A stretch of 64,000 nt of DNA from Mycobacterium branderi (lineage in GTDB: Bacteria > Actinomycetota > Actinomycetes > Mycobacteriales > Mycobacteriaceae): NCBI RefSeq assembly GCF_010728725.1, contig NZ_AP022606.1:868001-932000 (forward strand). The letters are read 5' to 3'. Below the pieces are notes generated by a model. It saw only the letters and a list, made by a program, of their open reading frames with translations, was not told where the DNA came from and searched no databases. A program made the position numbers and the translations under genes. Positions 19,277-28,202 of this stretch are shown piece after piece. Each line of letters opens with the position of its first letter. The first letter of the stretch is position 1.

Positions 19277-19296
19277 CCCGGCGTCGCGCTGCCGGG
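19277..19296 (+). terminator. Possible terminator hairpin after dszC
   Basis: CCCGGC and GCCGGG form a 6-bp GC stem around an 8-base loop starting two bases after the dszC stop. There is no T-run, so termination would need another factor. The rest of the gap to 19455, before the convergent TetR gene, shows nothing distinctive. Confidence 0.35.
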
Positions 19297-19455
19297 CACG
19301 CGTGAATTCGTCAGATCGGCGGGTCCGTCTTACCCAGTGGTGGCCGACGGTCCCGCCGTTTTGGGTGCAACAATGCGGTCGTTGGGTGACGGTGTGACCC
19401 AACCGGATGCGGCTGGCCAAGCGACGGAACGTGGTTCAGAGCAGTCTCATTAGCG

Positions 19456-20124
19456 CTATTGGTTCGGACTCGACGCCTCGACCCAAGCCGGTTGATCGCC
19501 GGTTTGCGCGGCAATGAAGCCTTCGACGATGCGGGTGCAATCTTGGTGGGTGATGACGCGTAGACCGGTCATTCGGGCAAAGACCAGAGGGCCAACAAGT
19601 TGACAGAGTGCGAGTTCAATGTCGAGTTCGCCGAGTTGATCGACGCTTTCGGGGCTGTACAGGATTTCGTCGAACGGCCGTCGGTATTGTTCGATCACAC
19701 GCATCCGCAGAGTGCCGGCACCGGCGTGTTGCACAGTGTTTGGTTCGTGAGTCTCGGCGGGGCCCAACGCGGCCCAGGCCAGGGTGGTGACTTGTACGGG
19801 CGCTTCGGCGAACAGGTCGGCTTGGCGGGAGAGCAGTTCGATGAGCCGCTCACGGAGGGTGCCGCTGGTCGGGGCGGGCGGGATGACTTGGGGCAGAAGG
19901 CGTTCGAAGGTGGCCGCGAGCAGTTGCGAGGAACTGTTGAAATGGCGGTAGAGGGTGGTGCGGGCGACCTTGGAGGCTTTGGTGACCGCGTCGATGGTGA
20001 CGGCTTCGATCCCACCGGTTTTGAGCAGGTTGGCCGCGGCGTCGAGCAGTCGGGTGCGTGATCGGGTGCGGCGCGGGTCGACGTCGTCCTCGTCGTCGGG
20101 TGTCTCCGCGGGCTGCGTCCCCAC
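19456..20124 (-). CDS. TetR-family transcriptional regulator
   Basis: A 222-residue TetR repressor with the helix-turn-helix in AVTIDAVTKASKVARTTLYRHFNSSSQLL and a C-terminal ligand domain. The GTG at 20124 is preferred over the upstream GTG at 20169 because a perfect AGGAGG sits 4 bases before it. It faces the thioesterase gene across about 145 bp containing GGTACC- and GATAGTAGC-type repeats, which it may bind. It is convergent with dszC, so a role in dsz control is possible but nothing shows it. Confidence 0.85.
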   Translation of the reverse strand: MGTQPAETPDDEDDVDPRRTRSRTRLLDAAANLLKTGGIEAVTIDAVTKASKVARTTLYRHFNSSSQLLAATFERLLPQVIPPAPTSGTLRERLIELLSRQADLFAEAPVQVTTLAWAALGPAETHEPNTVQHAGAGTLRMRVIEQYRRPFDEILYSPESVDQLGELDIELALCQLVGPLVFARMTGLRVITHQDCTRIVEGFIAAQTGDQPAWVEASSPNQ

Positions 20125-20179
20125 CTGACCTCCTGATGTGTTCCGATTGCCGGTGCGTTGCCCCCGCACTCCCGGTTAT

Positions 20180-20214
20180 GGTACCGATAGTAGCGCAGCG
20201 AAACTGCTAGTACC
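20180..20214. promoter_or_regulatory. Candidate operator in the TetR/thioesterase divergent region
   Basis: GGTAC at 20180-20184 and GTACC at 20210-20214 flank CGATAGTAGC and CTGCTA. The words CGATAGT and GTA recur in the stronger palindromes at 21401 and 21974, so this may be a degenerate site of the same regulator. Confidence 0.4.
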
Positions 20215-20269
20215 GGCGGTCCCGGGTCGGGACGCGGTGGCGGGGCTGCCCGGGTGCGAGGAGGCCGTG

Positions 20270-20782
20270 ATGGGTGTTGATCAGCCGCAGCGGTTGCCGT
20301 CGCACACGCCGACCTGCATGGGCTGCGGGTCGGACAATCCGCACGGTTTGCAGCTGGAGGTGTTTCGGTGCGGCGATGAGGTGTTCGCTGATCTGGTGTT
20401 CGATGAGCGCCATATCGGTGCGCCGGGGCTGGCGCACGGTGGCGCGATCGCCGCGGCCTGTGATGACGTGCTGGGTTTTTCGTTGTGGATCGCGGCCACC
20501 CCGGCGGTGACGCGCCGTTTGACGGTGGACTATCTGCAGCCGGTGCCGTTGGGATGTACGCATCGGCTGACCGCGCGGATCGCCTCCCGCGAGGGCCGGG
20601 CGTTGCATGTGGACGGGGTGGGGGTCGGTGTGGACGGTGTCACCCGGTTCACCGCCTCGGCGGTGTTCATCACGGTGGATGCGGCCCATTTCGCCGCCCA
20701 CGGTGACATCAGCGGTTTCGGGGAGTTGTTCGCCGAGCTGACCCGCTACGGTGGCGCCGGCCCCGACGCGGGGTCGCGGTGA
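20270..20782 (+). CDS. PaaI-type hotdog-fold thioesterase
   Basis: A 170-residue protein with the 4HBT hotdog layout: CMGCGSDNPHGLQLEVF near the start, the active-site helix GAPGLAHGGAIAAACDDVLGF and strands RRLTVDYLQPVPLG. Such enzymes hydrolyse acyl-CoA thioesters. The ATG at 20270 follows GAGGAGG at good spacing. Its stop overlaps the GTG of the next TetR gene by four bases (GTGA), so the pair is translationally coupled. Confidence 0.85.
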   Translation: MGVDQPQRLPSHTPTCMGCGSDNPHGLQLEVFRCGDEVFADLVFDERHIGAPGLAHGGAIAAACDDVLGFSLWIAATPAVTRRLTVDYLQPVPLGCTHRLTARIASREGRALHVDGVGVGVDGVTRFTASAVFITVDAAHFAAHGDISGFGELFAELTRYGGAGPDAGSR

Positions 20783-21402
20783 GTGCGCCCACCGCCGCAC
20801 CCCGGGACCGGGTGCGGCACCCGCGCCGGCCGGCGGACTCGGTGTTGGTGCGTCGCGAGGCGATCCTGGATGCCGCGTGGGCGGTAGCCTCAGCACAAGG
20901 TTTTGACGGTGTGCAGATGCGTGCGGTGGCCGCGCAGGCCGGCATTGCCGCCAGCTCCCTGTATCGGCATTTCCGATCCAAAAGCCATCTGCTGGTGACG
21001 GTGCTGGCCCGCGAATTCGAACGTCTCGACACCGAATTCGATTGCACTACCGGTGAACTGGCGCCGCAGGCCCGGCTGGGGCGGTTGACCACCCACCTGC
21101 ACATGGCCTGGCAGGCCAACCCGCACCTGACCGAGGCGATGGTGCGTGCGTTCGTCGTGGCCGACTCCGAGGCCGCCGGCGCGATCGAGCACGCTGTCGC
21201 GGTGATCGAGGACATGCTGGCCCGCGCCCTGGGCGGGCCCACACCCAGCGCGCATGACCGTGACGTGGCCAGCCTGATCGCCGACGTGTGGCTGGCCAAC
21301 CTGATCGCCGTCATCGGCGGCCGGATCGATGCGGACCTGGCCCGCGAGCGCATCGACCGCACAACCCGACAGCTGGTGCACGGCACCGACACCACCACTT
21401 AG
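20779..21402 (+). CDS. TetR-family regulator, KstR-like
   Basis: A 207-residue TetR protein. Its helix-turn-helix (VQMRAVAAQAGIAASSLYRHFRSKSHLLVTVLAREFERLD) and C-terminal segments NPHLTEAMVRAFVVADSEAA and ASLIADVWLANLIA resemble recalled mycobacterial KstR, the cholesterol-catabolism repressor. The operators nearby are not KstR boxes, so its ligand is probably different. A 21-bp perfect palindrome overlaps its own stop codon and precedes the next gene, pointing to local regulation of the mmpL block. Confidence 0.86.
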   Translation: MSAPTAAPRDRVRHPRRPADSVLVRREAILDAAWAVASAQGFDGVQMRAVAAQAGIAASSLYRHFRSKSHLLVTVLAREFERLDTEFDCTTGELAPQARLGRLTTHLHMAWQANPHLTEAMVRAFVVADSEAAGAIEHAVAVIEDMLARALGGPTPSAHDRDVASLIADVWLANLIAVIGGRIDADLARERIDRTTRQLVHGTDTTT

Positions 21403-21421
21403 CGATACTAGTAGTATCGCT
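21401..21421. promoter_or_regulatory. 21-bp perfect palindrome, TetR-type operator
   Basis: AGCGATACTA and TAGTATCGCT are exact reverse complements around a single central G. The site overlaps the stop of the KstR-like gene and lies 56 bp before the DUF6188-like gene. The core CGATAC/GTATCG recurs at 21974-22002. Confidence 0.72.
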
Positions 21422-21476
21422 GCGCTACTCCCAGTACCATAAAGCGACACAATGACGTGTCGAAAGGGACCCGGGC

Positions 21477-21902
21477 ATGCATACCCCCTGGATCGAGCGG
21501 TGCACCGTTCAGCGTGTCTCGTTGCGCGACGGATTGGTGCTCGACCTCGACGATTACAACGAATTGGTGATCGCCACCCCGATCCGGCTGACCCTGCCGC
21601 CGATCGGTTCGTCTTATCCCGAAGAGCAGGTCCTCATCGACCCGGGCAACGTCTCGGTCCAGCAGCGTCCGTTGCTGGACCTGGCCGGCGCGGTGTGCAC
21701 GGGCGCGTGGTGCGACGAGGGCGGCGGGTTGCACCTGGGTTTTTCCCGCGGGCATCGCATCGATGTCGCCCCCCAGGAGGCCGCGACCTCCTGGGAGCTC
21801 TACGGCAAACGCCACGGCTACATGGCATGCCTGCCCCGCGGGCGGGTGCGGGTGGTGCGCCACGACCTGCCCGACGACGAATCTGAGGACACCGCAAGTT
21901 AA
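21477..21902 (+). CDS. DUF6188-like hypothetical protein
   Basis: A 141-residue protein with ERCTVQRVSLRDGLVLDLDD, a Pro-rich middle, RPLLDLAGA and a conserved C-terminal block SWELYGKRHGYMACLPRGR. I recognise it as a mycobacterial hypothetical of the DUF6188 type with modest certainty. No catalytic or membrane motif is visible. It sits between two palindromic operators, upstream of mmpL. Confidence 0.7.
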   Translation: MHTPWIERCTVQRVSLRDGLVLDLDDYNELVIATPIRLTLPPIGSSYPEEQVLIDPGNVSVQQRPLLDLAGAVCTGAWCDEGGGLHLGFSRGHRIDVAPQEAATSWELYGKRHGYMACLPRGRVRVVRHDLPDDESEDTAS

Positions 21903-21973
21903 TTCACCCCCACCGCGCCCAGCCCCAACCATGGCCCGAAAGGTCGGCGCGGCCCTTCCGATCCTCGTGTGGG

Positions 21974-22002
21974 ACTATTAGTATCGTAGCGATACCGATA
22001 GT
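21974..22002. promoter_or_regulatory. Palindromic operator upstream of mmpL
   Basis: GTATCG-TAG-CGATAC is a perfect inner repeat flanked by ACTAT and ATAGT outer arms, so the dyad spans 29 bp. It ends 23 bp before the mmpL ATG and shares its core with the palindrome at 21401, indicating one regulator acting on both promoters. Confidence 0.72.
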
Positions 22003-22025
22003 TTCGTTTCTTGGGAGGCGTGGGG

Positions 22026-25000
22026 ATGGGCGATCGAACCGGAGATGCTGGGCCTTCCCGTGGCCGGCGCGGCGTCGATCTGTCCGGATCTTCGGAATAC
22101 AGCGCCCGGCTGGGTCGGCTCGCGGCGTTCACGGTGGGCCACAAGGCATTAGTGATCGGTGGATGGATCGCGGCCGCGGTGGTGCTGGCGCTGCTGTTCC
22201 CGCAGTTGGAGACGGTGGTGCGCCAACAATCGGTCGATCTGATCCCGCGTGATGTGCCCTCGTTTCAGACCGTGGACCGCATGAGTGAGGCGTTCGGTGA
22301 GCAGGGGTCCAAGACGATGCTGTTCGTCGCGATGCAAGACCCGGCCGGTCTGACCCCCGATAATCAGCTGCGCTATCAGGATCTGGTAGGGCGGTTGCGC
22401 GCCGATCACGACCATGTCCTGCTGGTCCAGGATCTGCTGGCCGACCCGGTCACCAGAACCCAGGCGGTCAGCGGTGACGGCAAGGCCTGGTATCTGCCGG
22501 TCGGGGTGGCCGGCACGCTCGGTGATCCCACCGCGGCCGAATCCGTGCAAGCCGTGCGCGATCTCACCGACACGGCATTCGCCAACACGTCCACCACGGC
22601 CTATGTGACAGGGCCACCGGCCACGTTCGCCGATCAGATCGCCTCAGCCGAGCACGACCTGGTGTTCATCTCGATCGCCACCGCCGGGCTGATCGCGCTG
22701 ATCCTGCTGATCGTGTACCGGTCGGTGTTCACCGCGCTGCTGCCGCTGCTGGTGATCGGGATCAGCCTGGCCGTCGGGCGTGGGGTGCTCTCTGCACTCG
22801 GGGAAATCGGCATGCCGGTCTCGCAGTTCACCGTGGCGTTCATGACCGCGATCCTGCTGGGCGCCGGCACCGACTACACCGTGTTTCTGATCAGCCGCTA
22901 CCACGAACAACGCCGCGCCCAGGTGCCCGCCGAGCAGGCGGTCATCGCGGCCACCGCCAGCATCGGCCGAGTCATCCTGGCCTCGGCCGGCACCGTGGCC
23001 CTGGCCTTTCTGGCCATGGTGTTCGCCACCTTGAGTGTGTTCGCCGGACTCGGCCCGGCCTGCGCGGTCGCCGTGGCAGTCGGATTCGCCGCCACCGTGA
23101 CCCTGCTGCCCCCGGTGCTGGCGCTGGCGGCCACCCGCGGCATCGGCGAACCCAAACCCGACCGCACCCGACGCTACTGGAACAGCGTGGCCGTGGCCGT
23201 GGTGCGCCGCCCGGTGCCGCTGCTGGTCATCAGCCTGACCATCCTGGTGGCACTGTCGGCGGCCGCGGCGACCATGACCATCAGCTATGACGACCGCCAA
23301 GGACAGCCCGCCACTACCGCCAGCAACCAGGGCTATCAGCTGCTGGACCGCCATTTCCCTAAAGACGTCGTCATCACCGAATTCCTCGTCGTGGAAAACC
23401 CGACCGACATGCGCACCGGCAAAGGCCTGGCCGACCTCGACGAGATGGCCTCACGCATCGCCCAAATCCCGGCCGTGACACGTGTTTCCGGGATCACCAG
23501 ACCGGCCGGGCAACGCCTCGACCAAGCCCAACTGTCCTGGCAGAACGGACAAATCGGCGACAAGATGGCCGACTCGGTCGCCCAGGGCAACGACCGGCGC
23601 ACCGACCTGGACAAGCTCACCCACGGCGCCGACCAACTCGCCGGCGGCCTGGCCCAACTCGACACCACCGTGCGCACCGCGCTCACCCCCCTGGGCGGTG
23701 TACTCACCCAAGCCGGCGCCGCCGGTGAGAGCATGCAGCGCTTCGGCCCGCTGCTGCAACAACTCTCAGCCACCGCACCCGAGGTCGACACCGCCATCCA
23801 AGCCGGCCCCGGCATCCGACCCCTGGCCGAACGCGCCCAGAACGCTATCGCCGCCCTCGACCCGCTCGTCACCGCACTCAACACCTCACCGTGGTGTATG
23901 ACCACCCCGCAATGCGCCCAGATCCGCGACCAGGTCAGTATCCTGACCACCCTGCGCGACGACGGATTCTTCACCCAGCTCGCCACCCTGGGCGACCAGT
24001 ACAACCCGGCCACCAACGCCACCGTCACCGGCACCCTCACCGAAGTTCAACACACCGTGGCCACCATGAACAACGCCTTCAAAACCCTCGGCAACCCCGA
24101 GAACCTGGCCGCTGACATCGGCCGACTCCAACACGGCATCAGCCAACTGGCCTCCGGCGCACGCGCCCTGGCCACCGGCGTGCACACCCTGGCCGACAGC
24201 AACATCCAAATGCTGTCCGGGATGAGTCAAATCGCGGCCCAACTGCAAAACTCCGCCCGCGCCACCGCCGGATCCGATGCCGCCACCGGCTTCTACCTGC
24301 CCCCCGAAGCCTTCGACAACCGCCAATTCGCCGACGTCGCCAAACATTTCCTCTCACCCGACGGCAAAACCGCCCGCTTCGCCATCGACACCAGCACGGA
24401 CCCCTACAGCGGCGAGGCGATGAACCTGGCCCGCCAGATCACAGACGTCGCCAACACCGCCCGACCCAACACCTCCCTGGCCCAAGCCACCGTCTCGGTT
24501 GCCGGATTCCCCGCCGTCAACTCCGACATCCAACGCCTACTCTCATCCGACTTCACCCAGCTGGCCATCGCCACCCTGGTCATCGTCGGACTCATCCTCA
24601 TCGCCCTGCTACGCGCCCTGATCGCCCCGCTATATCTGCTGGGCACCGTCGTGCTGAACTACCTGGCCTCACTAGGCATCGGAGTCATCGTCTTCCAATG
24701 GATCCTCGGCCACGAAATCGCTTGGCCCGTACCACTATTAGCGTTCATCATCCTCGTCGCCGTCGGCGCCGACTACAACATGCTGCTCGTATCACGACTA
24801 CGCGAAGAATCCACCCACAACATCCGCGTCGGCGTCCTGCGCACCGTAGCCACCACCGGCTCAGTCATCACCTCCGCCGGCCTGATCTTCGCTGCCAGCA
24901 TGTTCGGCCTGATGATCGGATCGGTAGCCATCATGATCCAAACCGGACTCATCATCGGCTGCGGACTACTGCTGGACACGTTCCTCGTACGCACCCTCAC

Positions 25001-25253
25001 CGTCCCAGCCATCGCCACCCTGCTCCGCCAAGCCAGCTGGTGGCCACACATGAACCGTCACCCCGCATCGATGCCAGCTAAGCATCTCACCGGTGTGGGC
25101 GCGCTGAGCGCAACACGCGGACCGCACCTCCAGATATCGGCGAAGTGGGGTGGCGTCTCACCTGGGGGCGACCATGTACGAAGAATGGATGTGGGGACCG
25201 ATAGTGGAAACGGGAAAGCAGCTGACCCAGAATCGCTCACATCCGACAATTGA
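22026..25253 (+). CDS. MmpL-family RND transporter
   Basis: A 1075-residue RND permease of the mycobacterial membrane protein large family, which exports lipids, siderophores or drugs using proton force. Two halves of about six membrane segments are visible, with the GAGTDYTVFLISRYHE motif in the first half and its counterpart GADYNMLLVSRLREE in the second carrying proton-relay residues. The ATG at 22026 follows GGGAGG by 8 bases. After the last membrane helix (to about 25060) comes an unusual polar tail of about 65 residues. No MmpS partner is adjacent. A TetR gene follows with a one-base overlap. Confidence 0.93.
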   Translation: MGDRTGDAGPSRGRRGVDLSGSSEYSARLGRLAAFTVGHKALVIGGWIAAAVVLALLFPQLETVVRQQSVDLIPRDVPSFQTVDRMSEAFGEQGSKTMLFVAMQDPAGLTPDNQLRYQDLVGRLRADHDHVLLVQDLLADPVTRTQAVSGDGKAWYLPVGVAGTLGDPTAAESVQAVRDLTDTAFANTSTTAYVTGPPATFADQIASAEHDLVFISIATAGLIALILLIVYRSVFTALLPLLVIGISLAVGRGVLSALGEIGMPVSQFTVAFMTAILLGAGTDYTVFLISRYHEQRRAQVPAEQAVIAATASIGRVILASAGTVALAFLAMVFATLSVFAGLGPACAVAVAVGFAATVTLLPPVLALAATRGIGEPKPDRTRRYWNSVAVAVVRRPVPLLVISLTILVALSAAAATMTISYDDRQGQPATTASNQGYQLLDRHFPKDVVITEFLVVENPTDMRTGKGLADLDEMASRIAQIPAVTRVSGITRPAGQRLDQAQLSWQNGQIGDKMADSVAQGNDRRTDLDKLTHGADQLAGGLAQLDTTVRTALTPLGGVLTQAGAAGESMQRFGPLLQQLSATAPEVDTAIQAGPGIRPLAERAQNAIAALDPLVTALNTSPWCMTTPQCAQIRDQVSILTTLRDDGFFTQLATLGDQYNPATNATVTGTLTEVQHTVATMNNAFKTLGNPENLAADIGRLQHGISQLASGARALATGVHTLADSNIQMLSGMSQIAAQLQNSARATAGSDAATGFYLPPEAFDNRQFADVAKHFLSPDGKTARFAIDTSTDPYSGEAMNLARQITDVANTARPNTSLAQATVSVAGFPAVNSDIQRLLSSDFTQLAIATLVIVGLILIALLRALIAPLYLLGTVVLNYLASLGIGVIVFQWILGHEIAWPVPLLAFIILVAVGADYNMLLVSRLREESTHNIRVGVLRTVATTGSVITSAGLIFAASMFGLMIGSVAIMIQTGLIIGCGLLLDTFLVRTLTVPAIATLLRQASWWPHMNRHPASMPAKHLTGVGALSATRGPHLQISAKWGGVSPGGDHVRRMDVGTDSGNGKAADPESLTSDN

Positions 25254-25849
25254 TGACCGCGACAACCAACCCGGACGTAGAACCTACTTCGTGGTCACCC
25301 AGAGAGACAGAGCTGCTGCGAGTAGCATTGGGTATCCTGCAGGATCGTGGGTACCACGGCCTAACAGTGGAGGCTGTCGCGGGCGCTGCTCATGCCAGTA
25401 AAGCCACCATCTACCGGCGCTGGCCCTCGAAATCTGAACTGATCCTAGCGGCCGTCATCGAAGGCACCCGTCAGAGCGCTGTTGCACCCAACACTGGCAC
25501 CCTGCGCGGCGACTTGTTGTGTCTCGGCCAGATCATCTACAAACAGTGCCGAGACCACGCCAGCACCATCCGGGCAGTGCTTGTCGAGATATCCCGTGAT
25601 CGCGCGCTCAACAACGTTATGCAAGACCGGTTTCTTCATGAACAGAGAACCCTGGTCCGGCAGGTCCTACAGCAGGCGATCAGCCGCGGCGAGATCGGCG
25701 CGTCAACAATCAACGAAGAGCTCTGCGACCTGTTGCCAGGCTATCTGATCTTCCGATGCATCTTTTCCAACCGCCCGCCGACCCATCTCACCATCGAAAC
25801 TCTGGTCGACAATGCAATCCTCCCGAAACTCATCTCAGCAACTGAATAG
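25253..25849 (+). CDS. TetR-family regulator downstream of mmpL
   Basis: A 198-residue TetR protein with helix-turn-helix LTVEAVAGAAHASKATIYRRWPSKSELI and a C-terminal domain typical of efflux regulators (GTLRGDLLCLGQIIYKQ, ATE at the end). The ATG at 25253 overlaps the mmpL TGA by one base, so it is co-translated with the transporter and likely autoregulates the block. It is the third TetR protein in 6 kb; which one binds the palindromes is unknown. Confidence 0.87.
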   Translation: MTATTNPDVEPTSWSPRETELLRVALGILQDRGYHGLTVEAVAGAAHASKATIYRRWPSKSELILAAVIEGTRQSAVAPNTGTLRGDLLCLGQIIYKQCRDHASTIRAVLVEISRDRALNNVMQDRFLHEQRTLVRQVLQQAISRGEIGASTINEELCDLLPGYLIFRCIFSNRPPTHLTIETLVDNAILPKLISATE

Positions 25850-26181
25850 CTCCCGCGACGTCGGAGCCACTGTTGTCAGGGAATGCGAGTTCCGCGCTGG
25901 AGCGGCCTAGGTGTTGCCTACACGCTTGATACCAGTAAAGAAAGTTCTCACATCGCAGGTCAGAGGGCTGTTTTGCGGCGATGGCCCGGTGGTTCGGCGG
26001 CGGACGGAGGGTGAAGCGTAGCGACCGGCGCGGACGGGAGCGCCAGCGGACGGGAGCAGAGGGAGCGAAGCGAAGCCCGCAGGTAGCCGCCACATAGTGG
26101 TTGGAGATGGGTGGACGCTCAGTAAGTGCTGCTGCGGTGGAGATACTGCGACGTGATACTGGGGCTCGTAAGCTGGCTGGC
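25850..26181. other. Intergenic region with short direct repeats
   Basis: About 330 bp without a convincing gene separate the mmpL block from the element core. Near its right end the 12-mer GCGGACGGGAGC occurs twice (26030-26041 and 26046-26057) followed by GAGCGAAGCGAAGC, a purine-rich, phased pattern. It could be a regulatory or structural element; no function is evident. Confidence 0.5.
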
Positions 26182-26718
26182 ATGAGCGGGGCGGTGGCGC
26201 AGCGTGCACGGCGGGAGGCCGAGACACGGCTGGCTGAGCAGCCGCGGCGGTTGGCGCATGTGCGGGGTGTGGCCGCTGCGGCGGAACGGCTGAGTCAGCA
26301 TTTCGCCGGCGAGGCGGCGGATTGTCTGGTGGCGGCGGCGTGGCTGCACGATATCGGGTATGCACCGTCGGTGCGCCGAACCGGTTTTCATCCGCTCGAT
26401 GGCGCGGTGTTCGTCCGGTCGGCCGGTTTCGGGGAGCTGGTCGCGTCGTTGGTGGCGTTTCATACCGGCGCGCACCTGGAGGCATCCGAGCGTGGCGTCT
26501 CCGGTTTAGGGGCTTTCGTCCAACCGCCGCGCGATGTGATGGATGCGTTGACGTTTTGCGATTTGACGACCGGACCTGACGGCACGCCGGTATCAGCTGA
26601 GGACCGCCTGCGTGAGGTGTTGGCGCGTTATGGACCGCAGGATCCGGTGCACCGGGCGGTCGATGCTGGCCGCGAGGAGTTGCTGGCGGCGGTGGGTCGG
26701 GTGCGCGGCTGGCTGTAA
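26182..26718 (+). CDS. HD-domain phosphohydrolase
   Basis: A 178-residue HD-superfamily protein with the metal motif AAWLHDIGYAP and a preceding RLAHVRGVAAAAERL helix. Such enzymes hydrolyse nucleotides or other phosphoesters. The ATG at 26182 matches the usual start of the family; an ATG at 26107 would add 25 residues. It is convergent with the Nudix gene, and HD proteins recur near the accessory end of actinobacterial conjugative elements. Confidence 0.78.
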   Translation: MSGAVAQRARREAETRLAEQPRRLAHVRGVAAAAERLSQHFAGEAADCLVAAAWLHDIGYAPSVRRTGFHPLDGAVFVRSAGFGELVASLVAFHTGAHLEASERGVSGLGAFVQPPRDVMDALTFCDLTTGPDGTPVSAEDRLREVLARYGPQDPVHRAVDAGREELLAAVGRVRGWL

Positions 26719-26731
26719 CCCCTGCATGGGG

Positions 26732-27199
26732 TTAGCAGAGGTAGGGGCTGTCGCGGTGTTGCAGGTAGTGCTCGATCCGCAGACGCATCGAGGGATGCAT
26801 GTCCAGGTCGGCGATGTCGTCGGGATCAGTCCAGGCGATGTCGGTGCTTTCGTGGTCGATGGCCAGCTCACCACCGAGCACCCTGGTGGTGAACAACAAG
26901 GAGAATTGTTGGCGGACTTCGCCATCGGTGAATGCCACGACGTGCCGCGGGTTGGTGTAGACACCGACCAGGCCGGTGATTTCGACGTCGAGCCCGGTTT
27001 CCTCTTTGACTTCGCGCACAGCGGTTTGTTCGATGGTCTCGCCGATGTCGTGTCCGCCGCCGGGTAGCGCCCACAGGGTGTTGTCGCGGCGTTTGATCAG
27101 CAAAATTCGACCGCGTTCGTCAGCGACGATCGCCGAAGCCGAGGGGACGACACTGTTAGGCCGTGGGGCGTTGGGGTCGTTGTAGTAGTCGGTGCGCAT
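26732..27199 (-). CDS. Nudix hydrolase of the AICE core
   Basis: A 155-residue Nudix protein. The Nudix box reads GGGHDIGETIEQTAVREVKEE with all conserved Gly, Glu and Arg residues in place, so it should hydrolyse a nucleoside diphosphate derivative with Mg2+. Nudix genes paired with an XRE regulator are a recurring part of pSAM2-like elements, where their role is unclear. It starts 7 bases after the regulator gene stop and is co-directional with it. Confidence 0.88.
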   Translation of the reverse strand: MRTDYYNDPNAPRPNSVVPSASAIVADERGRILLIKRRDNTLWALPGGGHDIGETIEQTAVREVKEETGLDVEITGLVGVYTNPRHVVAFTDGEVRQQFSLLFTTRVLGGELAIDHESTDIAWTDPDDIADLDMHPSMRLRIEHYLQHRDSPYLC

Positions 27200-27206
27200 C
27201 GGCGGG

Positions 27207-28004
27207 TCAGCCTTTCGTCGTTAGGGGTGTGGCGTGGTCCCACACCTGGGTGAAGGCCTCTTCGAGGGTGGCCCAGAGCCGGGGTTCGTGGTGACGGGAC
27301 AGTACGAGTACGGGGTTGTTGCGTCCGGGTGAGCCGTAGATGTGGAAGTTGACGATCATGGCGTCATCGACCCGAAAGATGGATGTGTAGAGCGTGGTGT
27401 CGTGGGTGCGGATGTCCAGTCCCGGGGTGCCGGCGTGTGGGGCGAGCAGCTCGACTGAGGTGCGGCAGCGGGCGATGACGGCTTCACCGATCCCTTCCTC
27501 CACGCCGCGCAGGATCATGGTGGCGGTGTCGGGGTCGCCGACGAGGAATCGCACCGCCACGCCGCGGGCGGCGGCGTCGAGCAGGGTGTCGAGGAATCCG
27601 TCGAGGGTGTCGAACAGGAACGTGGCGGCCAGCACGAGGATGTCGATGCTGGTGGTGGCGTCGGCGAAATGCTGCTGCCACGCGCTGATCGGTAGCTGGG
27701 TGCGGCTGGCATACAGGGTCGCGGTGAACGGGCCACTTGGTGATATGGTCGCCAATGCGCTCGCCATAGTAGGCGAGTACTGATTGGGCCACAGATCGTG
27801 CGGCGTGCAGCCCAGCAGCGTGGCTGCGCGCCGCGCGTTGTCCTCGCGGATGTTGTAGTTGGTGTTGGACAGCCAGCGGCGCACCGTCTTGACATCCACG
27901 CTCATCGCGGTGGCAAAGCGCTGCGGGGACAGTCCCTTGGCCTGCAGCCGCTGCATGAGGCGATTGTTGGGGATCGCGGCCGCCTTGCCGTCGTGATCGT
28001 CCAT
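27207..28004 (-). CDS. XRE-type regulator with DUF5919/phospholipase D-like domain
   Basis: A 265-residue protein. The N-terminal helix-turn-helix (GLSPQRFATAMSVDVKTVRRWLSN) is followed by a C-terminal sensor-like half (LVLAATFLFDTLDGFLDTLL, RFLVGDPDT) typical of the regulator that accompanies Nudix genes in actinobacterial conjugative elements. It is divergent from the Pra-like gene across 250 bp containing TGTC repeats and a palindrome, its likely binding sites. A start at 28019 would add five residues. Confidence 0.8.
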   Translation of the reverse strand: MDDHDGKAAAIPNNRLMQRLQAKGLSPQRFATAMSVDVKTVRRWLSNTNYNIREDNARRAATLLGCTPHDLWPNQYSPTMASALATISPSGPFTATLYASRTQLPISAWQQHFADATTSIDILVLAATFLFDTLDGFLDTLLDAAARGVAVRFLVGDPDTATMILRGVEEGIGEAVIARCRTSVELLAPHAGTPGLDIRTHDTTLYTSIFRVDDAMIVNFHIYGSPGRNNPVLVLSRHHEPRLWATLEEAFTQVWDHATPLTTKG

Positions 28005-28102
28005 CGTCTCAGCGCACATCTTTCCGTGTCGTCTCCGTGTATCGCCAGCGCGTGGCGTCTAGTTTGCCATGCGCGTGGTGCCACCCCGCGGCGGTGATGC
28101 CC

Positions 28103-28202
28103 ACGTGATGTCCACGGGTATGTCCCGGTGGTGTCCGGAATGTCGCCGGCGATGTCGGCAATGCCGCTAGATGTCCCTGGCTACGTCGGTGGTGTCCACG
28201 TG
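28103..28202. repeat. Phased TGTC repeat cluster between regulator and transfer operon
   Basis: TGTC occurs at 28109, 28121, 28132, 28141, 28153, 28172 and 28193, and CGTC at 28184, mostly 9-12 bp apart, and CACGTG bounds both ends (28103 and 28197). TGTCCACG is present twice. The array could be the regulator's operator or the TraSA recognition (clt-like) locus used in conjugation. Confidence 0.55.

Noticed and set aside
20779..21402. Calling this TetR gene kstR
   Set aside because: Resemblance to KstR is clear but the nearby palindromes are not KstR operators and the true kstR is expected with cholesterol genes elsewhere, so only KstR-like is stated.
26030..26057. CRISPR-like repeat pair
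   Set aside because: Only two 12-bp repeats with a 4-bp gap are present and there are no cas genes; this is a simple direct repeat.
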